Assembly (NCBI GenBank): GCA_012295275.1
Contig: CM022673.1
Location: 14,590,788 to 14,605,787, forward strand
Length of the DNA stretch: 15,000 bases
From: Chrysomallon squamiferum
Taxonomy: Eukaryota > Mollusca > Gastropoda > Neomphalida > Peltospiridae
Direction of reading: 5' to 3'
Part shown: positions 1 through 8,047 of the stretch, in pieces
How the letters are laid out: each line of letters opens with the position of its first letter
Position numbering within the stretch: position 1 is the stretch's first letter
Notes under the pieces: generated by a model
Database searches by the model: none
What the model was told of the DNA's origin: nothing
The model's input: only the letters and a program-made list of their open reading frames with translations
Position numbers and translations under genes: made by a program

Positions 1-67
1 ATTTTAATTAAACATCACACTTTGAATAATTGAAATAAGAGTCTGTTACTAAACATTGTCAGCTCAG

Positions 68-96
68 TATATATATATATTTTTTTTTTTTTTTTT
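68..96. repeat. (TA)n followed by poly-T
   Basis: About six TA repeats run straight into a 16-17 base T run. It is plain low-complexity sequence with no sign of an element tail: no recognisable body sits next to it. Confidence 0.9.
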
Positions 97-206
97 AAAT
101 TTGACATCTCGAAAACAACACAAAACGTCATTGAGTATGCTGACATTAATAAAGAAAAAACCCAGTATAAAAACCACTAACGTTTTGTGAAACCAGAAAG
201 GTTCAT

Positions 207-230
207 CTTTTTTTTCTTTTTTTTTTTTTT
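207..230. repeat. Poly-T tract with one C interruption
   Basis: Two T runs are separated by a single C. A nominal + strand ORF crosses this tract and the following TG repeat, but it only translates low-complexity DNA (F, C and V runs) and is not a gene. Confidence 0.9.
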
Positions 231-300
231 ATTGTTCAAATTTGATTTGAACTCGAGTCATGTTACAGCGTGTAACAGAATGTTAAAAACAAAGTTTTAT

Positions 301-342
301 CTCTCTATCTGTCTGTGTATCTGTTTATCTATCTATCTATCT

Positions 343-389
<47 letters not shown>

Positions 390-399
390 TGTGGTGTGT
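301..399. repeat. Compound (TCTA/TCTG)n-(TG)n microsatellite
   Basis: A TCTA/TCTG tetranucleotide block changes into an uninterrupted (TG)n of about 20 repeats, then an impure GGTGTGTGG tail. Length variation between individuals is likely. Confidence 0.95.
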
Positions 400-431
400 A
401 GCGTTTTCGTTTTAAATATATTTTGGTTCTA

Positions 432-471
432 CGAATGAATGAATGAATAATGATTATTATTATTATTATTA
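432..471. repeat. (GAAT)n-(ATT)n microsatellite
   Basis: Four GAAT-type units change into an ATT trinucleotide run. A much longer ATT run of the same kind occurs at 11119-11182. Confidence 0.9.
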
Positions 472-555
472 CTTTCAATTGTTAAATTTCTAAATCACTG
501 TTCTTAGTGTTCACTTAAAGATATTTCCCCTTAACTCGAACATTCATCAGATATC

Positions 556-901
556 GACATATCAGTGTCGGACTGTAATGTGTTGACGTCGACATATCGG
601 TGTCGGACTGTAATGTGTTGACGTCGACATATCGGTGTCGGACTGTAATGTATTGACGTCGACATATCGGTGTCGGACTGTAACGTGTTGACGTCGACAT
701 GGCGGTGTCGGACTGTAACGTATTGACGTCGACATAGCGGTGTCGGACTGTAACGTATTGACGTCGACATGGTGGTGTCGGACTGTAACGTGTTGACGTC
801 GACATAGCGGTGTCGAACTGTAACGTGTTGACGTCGACATAGCGGTGTCGGACTGTAATGTGTTGACGTCGACATGGCGGTGCCGGGCTGTAATGCGTTG
901 A
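556..901. repeat. 35-bp minisatellite, ten copies, CpG-rich
   Basis: Units start with GACAT at 556, 591, 626, 661, 696, 731, 766, 801, 836 and 871, with an exact 35-bp period and no indels. The last copy lacks the final CGTC. Each unit joins the next through overlapping palindromes GACGTC and GTCGAC and contains three or more CpGs, unlike the AT-rich surroundings. Variants are almost all transitions (AACG/AATG, GTG/GTA, CGG/CAG), as expected from CpG decay. Position 7 of the unit is the one transversion: T in copies 1-4, G in copies 5-10. There are no unique spacers, so it is not a CRISPR array. Long minus-strand ORFs over it are by-products of the absence of minus-strand stops in the unit. 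Confidence 0.97.
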
Positions 902-1717
902 TTTCTCGAAAGACGTAAAACGACGGAGCTGACCTGGATTAAACGAAGTAAAGAGAGGTCCTCGGCAATAAGCAGTTAAATCCTAACACCGCCACCGAAG
1001 TTTGATTTCTCGAAATCCGTTCAGCGCGGCTCTGCACTACTTTAAACGTTCTTATTTATTAAGACCTGCTATTCCTAAATGGAGCTGTCAAATATATCGC
1101 CACAAAAGTCAGATAGCGTTCTATTTGGACGGCGATTTATGGCAGACGTGGGGATAAACGGTGTAGGCAGGAAGTGAGGAACTCTCCTGGGTGTTTTCGT
1201 TTCCACGTCGTTCTGGCGTGACGCGGTTCTCGTCTGCTGTTATCTTTGACCATCGACTCTGTACATATACCGCAGCCACGATGCAAAAACTAAAATGTGA
1301 AATTCACAATAATTTAATCACATTATCTGACGCTAAAACAAAATTAAATATATTAATTCAAGTATTTAAGAGTGCCAGAGAGAAGGAGTTAAAAAAAAAA
1401 AAAACAAAAAATTTATTATAAAAAATGAAAATTGAAATGAAATTAAGAACTGAAATTGACTTGTTTAAGAATGTTTCCAAGTACGAATGAAATACAACGT
1501 TAAAATGAAAATTCAAAACTGAATGTTTAAAATGACCTAAGTTCAGATCTAAAACCTTAAAACTAACACTTAACTTTCAAACTTGATGATCTTTCTTTTT
1601 CTGTTTTATCAAATTTGACTAAACATCTGAGGCACCCATTCGTATTTATATAAATAAATAAATTAAAACAAAATAAGAACTCATACAGACATCGAATGAA
1701 AAACACATAAAAATATT
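902..1717. other. Unique DNA beside the minisatellite
   Basis: The first 380 bases are unusually rich in CpG and moderate in GC, then the sequence becomes AT-rich. A 14-bp exact direct repeat, TTGATTTCTCGAAA, lies at 898-911 and 1002-1015. An ETS-like CAGGAAGTG lies near 1168. Apart from the short ORF at 1281, I find no gene. Confidence 0.6.
1281..1421 (+). CDS. Possible 46-aa ORF, unrecognised
   Basis: An ATG in a favourable context (GCCACG before it, A at -3) opens 46 codons starting MQKLKCEIHNNLITLSDAK and ending in a lysine-rich tail (EKELKKKKTKN). The frame is also open upstream to 1191 but without an ATG. The sequence resembles a short charged helix. The tail is encoded by an A-rich tract, so it may be chance. 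There is no recognised domain, no clear splice sites and no poly(A) signal directly after. The higher GC and CpG just upstream would suit a 5' UTR, but that is inference. Confidence 0.12.
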   Translation: MQKLKCEIHNNLITLSDAKTKLNILIQVFKSAREKELKKKKTKNLL

Positions 1718-2001
1718 TGTTTATAAGTATACAAGAAATATATAAAAAACGAAAAAATTAATGCAATAAAAATAAACAGACAAATACATAAGCAATAAGT
1801 AAATAAACAAACACCTTAAACAAAAAAATAAAAAAAATATACATACATACATATATCAAATATAAACCGACAACTGCATAAACAAACGCCTTAAACAAAC
1901 AAACAAAACAAAAATTAATAAAAAAAAACCATACATACATACATATTTTCATTGCATTAATTTATTTATTTCTTGATATATTTCTTGCACACCTATAAAC
2001 A
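1718..2001. mobile_element. MITE-like element with ~50-bp imperfect TIRs
   Basis: The left arm (1718-1767) and the reverse complement of the right arm (1951-2001) align over their whole length at roughly 80-85%. They share TGTTTATA at the outer ends, CAAGAAATATAT in the middle and a perfect 13-bp AAATTAATGCAAT at the inner ends. Three outer differences are A/G transitions. The interior is AT-rich, has no transposase-like ORF, and consists largely of a 75-bp tandem duplication (AAACAAAC.CCTTAAACAAA at 1805 and 1880, each followed by a CATACATACAT block). I see no convincing target-site duplication, so the true outer ends are uncertain. Size and structure fit a non-autonomous DNA transposon or foldback element. 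Confidence 0.6.
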
Positions 2002-2219
2002 TTCCATGTTTGTATAAGCTCTTGTTTTGTTTTAATTAATTTTGTTATTGTCCGCGCTTATTTACCGTGTGTAACATGTGTACGTATGTTAATAACACTG
2101 GCGAAGATTCCTTACACCAGGAAAAGCGTGAAGAAATATTTTAACCCGATCTGACACGCAGTGTAAACACAACAAAAATTACTCATAGAAGAGCCTGTTT
2201 AATAATAATAAATGATCAG

Positions 2220-2474
2220 TGAAAAACAAAAACAACAGCAACAGTAAGGTCAACGACAACAAACAGCAACAATAAGGTCAACGACAACAAAAGATAAAAA
2301 TGAAACACAGGAACAGCAAAAGCACATTTATAAACGTGAAACATAAAATATTCAGCGCTATGCGTTACTGGAGCACAGCGCCAATTTGGCTATTTCCGTT
2401 TCAGCAGGTTTAGTAAAGACTCCTTTTTTTTTTGCTGTCTATGAGAAGGTGTAAGTAAGTCAGGAATATTACTT
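2220..2474 (+). repeat. Dispersed repeat, copy A (~255 bp)
   Basis: This segment recurs in the same orientation at 6463-6692. The core (2293-2427 against 6520-6656) differs at only about five or six positions, including the block around GCGCTATGCGTTACTGGAGC and the near-palindrome GCCAATTTGGC. Copy A carries an extra 28-bp internal duplication (2235-2262 and 2263-2290, containing AAGGTCAACGACAAC), a longer T run and a duplicated GTAA. There are no terminal inverted repeats, coding capacity or clear pol III A/B boxes. It is probably a non-autonomous interspersed repeat. The strand given is arbitrary. Confidence 0.9.
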
Positions 2475-2657
2475 GTTTTATTTCACAACAAAACATCGTG
2501 GATTAATTTCCTATAATCATTGTTGAGAGCACACCGCATTTATTAATAATCTGCCATTGTTTATTAAACCGCGCGCCATTTATCTGTAAACAGTATATTT
2601 TATAACACAGCACGCCAACTGCCATAGTTTTAATTAGCAGAATTCAGCTTACACAGG

Positions 2658-3231
2658 TTACAGTGTATAAAACTACGTACAGTGTCTGATTAAAAATATT
2701 ACTGTATATAAAACTGTACACAGTGTCTGGTTAAAAATGTTACAGCGTAATTGTATAAAGTGTCTGGATAAACATGTAACAGTATAAATGTCTGATTAAA
2801 CATGTTGCAGTATAACTGTATGAAGTGTTTGGTTAAACATGTTACAGTGTAGGCTATACCTATATAAAGTGTCTGTTTAAACATGTTACAGTATATATCT
2901 ATATAAAGTGTCTGGTTACACGTTACAGTATAACTGTATACAGTGTCTGGTTATACGTTACAGTATAACTGTATGCAGTGTCTGGTTATATATCTATATA
3001 AAGTGTCTTGTTGAACATGTTATAGTATATATCTATATAAAGTGTCTGGTTAAACATGTTACAGTATATATCTATATAAAGTGTCTGGTTAAACATGTTA
3101 CAGTATATATCTATATAAAGTGTCTGGTTAAACATGTTACAGTATATATCTATATAAAGTGTCTGGTTAAACATGTTACAGTATATATCTATATAAAGTG
3201 TCTGGTTAAACATGTTACAGTATATATCTAT
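2658..3231. repeat. Minisatellite, mostly 39-bp units, ~15 copies
   Basis: The anchor word GTGTCTG occurs at about 2682, 2722, 2760, 2788, 2825 (GTGTTTG), 2869, 2908, 2943, 2978, 3003, 3042, 3081, 3120, 3159 and 3198. Spacing is irregular (25-44 bp) on the left and exactly 39 bp on the right. A unit contains CTATATAAAG, GTGTCTGGTTAAACATGTT and ACAGTATATAT. Because 39 is a multiple of three, both strands stay open across the uniform part. The YIYIKCLVKHVTV and CNMFNQTLYIDIY peptides are therefore repeat translations, not proteins. Confidence 0.97.
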
Positions 3232-3590
3232 TTTACATTTTGTAATATCTGTTTTAAATAGTTTAAATAGAGTTTAGATATTTTTTTCACTAATGTTTGT
3301 TTCTCTCTTTGTTTGTTCTTTGGTCTCATTTTTCTTTTTTCTTTCTACTCTGAACGTTTTAATCTGTACTGTTGTTCTCATTAAACGTGTCGGTTAATTC
3401 AAACTTGATTAATTTTTGCAAACGCGTAACTCGAGATTGAACTCAATTATTTGCAGTATCAGGTTAACGTGTATGAGTGTTGTGTCATGTGTTAACAAAC
3501 AGAGCACCTGTTTCACAGTTGTTAATTGATTTTATTTACATCATGCTGTTAATCATTATCGCCTTTCAAACAATAAATCCGAACCCGTAT
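3232..3590. other. Unique AT-rich DNA, no gene seen
   Basis: T-rich, with a short CTTTGTTTGTTCTTTG-type pyrimidine stretch. No ORF of note, repeat or RNA gene is visible. Confidence 0.6.
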
Positions 3591-3939
3591 GAAAATCAGG
3601 ACTGGCTATCGGTGTCCGTTTGGTTAGCACTGGGAACGACATAAAGGGGTGGAGGTCACTGGACACAGAAGTCGTCTGCTGGGTGTCTTTAAGTAGAGGC
3701 AGCGCTAGAGGGGGGTGTCTGTTAGGTAAACACGAGGTGATTAGTTAATCAATATGTTACAGTAATTGGTGAGTTGAGTATCGCCATTGTGAAGCTTCGG
3801 TGTGAGCTGTAGACGTTCTTGGTAGAGACCACACACCGACCACGTCAGCGTGGCCATGGGTTAGAGATGATGTTAGGGAATACGTACGTACGTCGTGAAT
3901 TTGGATGTTTAAGGTAGCTGTGATGTGATGAGAATCAAG
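3591..3939 (+). other. G-richer stretch ending in a good splice donor
   Basis: The + strand is richer in G than its surroundings and carries several CpGs. It ends with ATCAAG|GTAAGAG (exon side to 3939, GT at 3940-3941), close to the animal donor consensus. A weaker donor-like TTAG|GTAAAC lies near 3725. All three frames contain stops before the donor, so if it is an exon it is untranslated or part of a noncoding RNA. Evidence is limited to the splice signal and composition. Confidence 0.2.
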
Positions 3940-4050
3940 GTAAGAGTTTGTAGACGTGTGTAATAAAGCTCACGTATTCACGTATTCACGTGTCCAGAAA
4001 TGTGTTTTGTTATCTACCAGATTTACAAAATACAGTCATATCTTTGTCAT

Positions 4051-4445
4051 TAGTGACAACAGTGCATTTAGAAAATATAATTATATATTTATTATTAGTG
4101 AAAAAACAGTGAGTGTAGGCTCTCAAAATATAAATATTAGTGATAACTAATTATTTGTCCATTAGTAGTGACAACTAACGTACGACTGTTCAGAAAATAT
4201 AACTGTGTTGTTATTAGTGAGAACTGTATTTAAAAAATATAATTTTATGTATATTGTTAGTCACTACAGTGTATATAAATATAATTATATTATTAGTGAC
4301 TACGGTGTATATAAAATATTACTAGTGACTACAATGTATATAAAATATATGTATATTACTAGTGACTACAGTGTTTATAAAATATAATTATATGTATATT
4401 ATTAGTGACTAGTGTATATATAATATAATTATATGTATATTATGT
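4051..4445. repeat. Degenerate tandem array anchored on TAGTGAC
   Basis: Variants of ATTAGTGACTACAGTGTATA followed by AAAATATAATTATATGTAT recur with anchors at about 4051, 4095, 4138, 4166, 4214, 4258 (TAGTCAC), 4293, 4323, 4359 and 4402. Spacing ranges from 28 to 48 bp. Order improves from left to right. The short ORFs here translate the repeat. Confidence 0.88.
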
Positions 4446-4779
4446 GTATATAGAAAAATGTAATCATATTTTATTGACATGAAAACATTTTATGACTTGA
4501 AAGCTTTCATAACGAGGCGTTTTATTTTCGTTATTGAACTAAATATTTTTATTTTATTGCTTCATCAATAACAATTACAGTCAATATTAGCTGAGGGGGT
4601 ACAAACAAAGAAAAGTCACAGAACGCACGTGACGTGGTTAATCAATGGCGTAGATGAAATAGGTGGATGATCAATCCTCCACGCTAATCTCCTTCCCGTT
4701 CTAGACAGTGGCTCGCAACAGGTGTACGAAATAACACGTATTAAAAAAATGAATGTGAAATATAATCTACGTGTTAATT
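4446..4779. other. Unique DNA with an E-box/CRE-like composite
   Basis: Mostly AT-rich with a CpG-containing centre. At 4626-4637 the sequence CACGTGACGTGG joins a CACGTG E-box to a TGACGTGG CRE-like half, followed by GGTTAATCAATGG. This could bind bHLH/bZIP factors, but no adjacent gene start is visible. Confidence 0.3.
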
Positions 4780-4780
4780 A

Positions 4781-4814
<34 letters not shown>

Positions 4815-4885
4815 GTGTGTGTATGCATGTATGTATGTATGTATGTATGTATGTATGTATGTATGTATGTATGTATGTATGTATG

Positions 4886-4924
<39 letters not shown>

Positions 4925-4986
4925 CTATGTATGTATCTACGTATGTATGTATACATGAATATACATGTATAGATAGATAGATAGAT
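4780..4986. repeat. (TATG)n microsatellite with (GATA) tail
   Basis: Roughly 190 bp of TATG units with TGTG, TATA and TATC variants, ending in TAGATAGATAGATA. Open frames on both strands (MYVCMYVC and HTYIHTYI peptides) are translations of the repeat. Confidence 0.97.
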
Positions 4987-5793
4987 ATTATTTTCAGATT
5001 CATAATAACGGGTTAGGCTGCACTATGTTAATGTTATGTAACTAATATTATAAAATCAAAGTATTTAGAGTTATTCAAACATGAAAACCATCATCTACGT
5101 TCTGGTACTGTTAAAGAAAACACAGCCATTCCACGTAGTTGAACTGTTTTAATATTTTATTTATATGATAGTCAATATCAGCTTCGTCACAAGACTCCGT
5201 GGGCAGGCATCTGAATGGGACACTAAACGCGTATGAAAACAATGATACACAGCATCATGCGGTTGACACAATTTTATTTGTAAGATTCAGTTACGCAGCA
5301 GAATTAGACACAGTTTTAATACCTGATTACGGTGTTAAACTAGATGCTTGATTTCATTAAATAAAGAAGCTGTTTTATTACTGCGCCAAGTTTCTGGATC
5401 ACCACGAATTGTGTTAATAGATTTTAAGAATCGCACAGTTAATTTTCTGGGTACCACGAACTGAAGCCAACAGCTCGTTAGTGTGTTAAGAGTGCAGGCG
5501 ACATTTCAATGTGGCCAGGTCCGTGCAGTTCATTTGTAACTGGGGTTTTTTTTCTTCAAAACTTTCACTTTTTACCACGCTGACAGATTGGTGAAAGAGA
5601 TGGTAGCGATTACAAAGTCATTTACATCTGAATTAAAAACTCTTCAATTAGATTCACGATTTCTAGTGAAAGAAAGAAAGAAAAAAAAAAAGAGTACAGA
5701 GATCGATTTTTTTTTAATTCAAATTGCATGCAGTAATTTAAAATAAAGTTAGAAGTTAAAAACACCGTTAGTAATAGATTTAATTTTTTTTCT
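4987..5793. other. Unique AT-rich DNA, no gene seen
   Basis: No ORF is convincing. A loose duplication of TTTCTGG..ACCACGAA occurs near 5391 and 5444. A GAAAGAAAG to poly-A tract lies at 5668-5691 and an eight-base-plus T run near 5706. ATTAAATAAAG near 5358 resembles a poly(A) signal but has no gene upstream of it on either strand. Confidence 0.5.
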
Positions 5794-5907
5794 AACACTC
5801 TCTGTCTTTGTCTCTCTTTCAATCTATCAGTTTCTTTCTTTCTCTCTATCTATCCATCATTCTTTAACTCTCTGTTTCTCTGTGTGTACACGCACGCAAA
5901 CACACAA

Positions 5908-5941
<34 letters not shown>

Positions 5942-6112
5942 GTATATATCTGTAGCTGTGTGTCTCTGCCTCTTTGTTTTTTCTTTTTCAGTCTCTCCAT
6001 CTCTGGCTGTCTCTTTGTCTGTATTTCAGTATTTATCTCTCTCTTTTTCTTTGTCCTTCTTCCTCTCTCGCTTTCTCTCGCTTTCTGTCTGTGTTTTACT
6101 CTGACTGTGTCA
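5794..6112. repeat. Pyrimidine-rich tract with embedded (CA)n(TA)n
   Basis: About 300 bp of CTCTCTGT/CTTTCTTT-type pyrimidine-rich sequence on the + strand, interrupted at about 5888-5948 by CA repeats passing into TA repeats. The 83-aa frame across it (runs of S, L and F) is low-complexity translation. Such tracts can adopt triplex (H-DNA) structures. Confidence 0.85.
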
Positions 6113-6462
6113 CTTAACTACAAAATCAGTTAAACAAATAAATTGATACAGTTACCGCAGAAAACGTCTGTTTTGTGGGGCACTCAGAAACAAGAATGTG
6201 TTGTCGTGGTAACGGTAATGCAGAATAAAACATTTTAATGGATCGAGAGACGCAGAGAATTTAAATCGAGTTTTTATTTAGTTCGAGTTGATAGAGAATC
6301 AAACTCGTACAGTGTCAGTTTAATAGTAGCTGTGTGTAACTTGTAAATACATAGATGGAGATTTGAAAATTTTGTGTTTAACGAAAACCAAGGTCAAGTG
6401 TAATTACCGATGTAGCTAGGCGCCAACGTGGGCAACACTAACACATCATCATTGTAATTCTC
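6113..6462. other. Unique DNA, no gene seen
   Basis: AT-rich with a few CpGs. No splice signals, ORFs over 50 codons, or repeats beyond short words. Confidence 0.5.
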
Positions 6463-6692
6463 TGAAAAACAAAAACAACAGCAACAACAACAGCAACAAT
6501 GAGGTCAACGACAACAATAGATAAAAAAAGAAACACAGGAACAGCAAAGGCACATTTATAAACGTGAAACATAAAACATTCAGCGCTATGCGTTACTGGA
6601 GCACAGCACCAATTTGGCTATTTCCGTTTCAGCAGGTTTATTAAAGACTCCTTTTTTGCTGTCTATGAGAAGGTGTAAGTCAGGAATTACTT
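6463..6692 (+). repeat. Dispersed repeat, copy B (~230 bp)
   Basis: Direct-orientation partner of 2220-2474, about 4.2 kb away. The core is near-identical. B has a single AAGGTCAACGACAAC-type unit (here GAGGTCAACG) where A has two, a shorter T run, and GTAAGTCAGG without the 4-bp duplication. Both copies are followed about 60-80 bp later by TTTATTAATAATCT, so the homologous unit may once have been longer. Upstream flanks are unrelated. Confidence 0.9.
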
Positions 6693-6954
6693 GCTGCTAA
6701 CCAAAGCAAAACGTTATTACTCGTAGTTTATTTTCATCTCATGTAATATTTATTAATAATCTTCTGATTATTACGTGATAACCGGCATTAATAATGAGTT
6801 ATTTTTTCTTAGATAAAAATTATTTCAGGATAAAAGAAACCTCGCAATTGAGGGGCAGATAATTAAAAGGTATTCCATTCTGTTGCGCTATATTTCTCAT
6901 TAACATTTCACTTACCCTACAATCGTGTTTTAATTTGTATTGGAGTAACTGCTG

Positions 6955-7075
6955 AAATGAATGAATGAATTAACAAATAAACAGATATGCATAAACAAAG
7001 AAACAAATAAGTAAACAAGTAAATAAATAAATGAATGAATGAATGAACAAACGAACGAACGAACGAATGAACGAA

Positions 7076-7114
<39 letters not shown>

Positions 7115-7141
7115 AATAAACAAACAAATAAATAAAACAAA
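6955..7141. repeat. Tetranucleotide mosaic GAAT/GAAC/AAAT/AAAC
   Basis: GAAT units, then AAAC/AAGT-type units, then GAAT, GAAC with CpG, GAAT and a long AAAT run. It reads as one tetranucleotide tract diversified by point changes that were themselves expanded. Minus-strand frames full of IYLF/SFVR are repeat translations. Confidence 0.93.
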
Positions 7142-7198
7142 CACAGAGCAGGCCGCGCCCTGTTTTGAAACACTAAGACAGTCGAACGACCTTTTCTC

Positions 7199-7262
7199 GC
7201 TCTAATTGATTTTTGTCTGTTTGTGTGACTCGATCACGCGACGTGACAGTCACAATTAGAGC
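7199..7262. other. Inverted repeat (hairpin) with a 15-nt bulge
   Basis: GCTCTAATTG (7199-7208) pairs with CAATTAGAGC (7253-7262). Inside, TGTGACT pairs with AGTCACA, and TCACG pairs with CGTGA around a CGA loop. The right arm is continuous apart from one unpaired C. The left arm would match it except for about 15 extra nucleotides (ATTTTTGTCTGTTTG). Outside, TTTTCTC at the left and GAGAAAA at the right extend the symmetry across a 4-nt offset. Confidence 0.8.
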
Positions 7263-7942
7263 CACTGAGAAAACGCCATGTGTTCGGTCGGCAAGACCAC
7301 GAGTCAATTAACATTCACGCTGACCCGTGGTCAGTGGTCGGCGTGTTCGGCCACGTAGTACAATTGCATGCATTTATTAATAATGAAGTACCAGCAACCA
7401 GCGAAGATATATATCAACAAAGTTTCTCCCTTTCATGTGGGCGAAAATAAACTAACGCAGGTTATTTTTGTATTGTCGACCGTCGGCGACAAACGTGAAG
7501 CAAATTGCGAGAGTTAATAACACGTGTTTCCACTTGTTATCTTAGCTCAGTTAAGATAAAAGTAACACATTAGCAGTCACCGGTTTCCGTGTAATAATGC
7601 TAAACACATATGTATGATAAACAACATAACACACAGAACATATTTACCGTCACTTAATTGTAGTTAATCATGCCAGACGTAAATCTATTAACGTTTATCG
7701 CCGCTAAATAAACCCAGACTCGTATTACTGGGGTCGTCGTTAAACAGCCGCGCCATGTTTTCTACTCACAGTGCGTTCTAGCACACACTCTTCTTAATTA
7801 ATTTTAATGTTGGCTTATCGCTGTTCGGCGATCTTAATGACTTTTTACATCGATGATCATAAAAAAAACATTGTGTGTTGTCATTATTATTTTGTAAAAA
7901 CATTCGAGTAAATTCTGTGTTCTCTACAAACTTCGTTTAAAT
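7263..7942. other. Unique DNA with CpG-rich patches and short dyads
   Basis: 7270-7350 contains GACCACG/CGTGGTC dyads and two GTGTTCGG words. A near-palindrome, TGTCGACCGTCGGCGACA, lies at 7474-7491. AACACGTGTT near 7519 is a perfect 10-bp palindrome with an E-box core. No ORF or RNA gene is supported. Confidence 0.5.
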
Positions 7943-7960
7943 AAAAAAAAAAAAAAAAAA
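7943..7960. repeat. Poly-A tract
   Basis: An 18-base A run, followed by TTAAATTG and a second short A run. No retroelement body is recognised next to it. Confidence 0.9.
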
Positions 7961-8047
7961 TTAAATTGAAAAAAAATACACTAGACATGAAGAACTGTTT
8001 TTCACGTAATAAATCTATTTTCGTTAAAAACAGTTTAAAATAAATAC

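Noticed and set aside
515-875. Three minus-strand ORFs of 92-114 codons
   Set aside because: They are the same 35-bp repeat read in three frames. Starts and ends fall at repeat edges, and there is no independent coding signal.
556-901. 35-bp direct repeats resembling a CRISPR array
   Set aside because: The repeats abut with no spacers, copies vary along their length, and the surroundings are eukaryotic with no cas-like genes.
1758-1952. 64-codon minus ORF with hydrophobic, membrane-like composition
   Set aside because: It lies wholly inside the MITE-like element and mirrors its 75-bp internal duplication. AT-rich DNA yields F, V and Y runs by composition.
2908-3261. 117-codon + strand ORF and 75-codon minus ORF
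   Set aside because: Both are translations of the 39-bp repeat, open because 39 is divisible by three.
4767-5003. Four ORFs on both strands in the TATG tract
   Set aside because: Pure microsatellite translation (YVCM and HTYI repeats).
6917-7173. Minus-strand ORFs rich in YLFI
   Set aside because: Translations of the AAAT/GAAT tetranucleotide mosaic.
3830-7345. Possible inverted similarity between 3830-3856 (CACCGACCACGTCAGCGTGG) and 7310-7345
   Set aside because: The match needs a 10-bp gap and consists of GACCAC/GTGGTC words that also repeat locally. It is too short to call a shared element.
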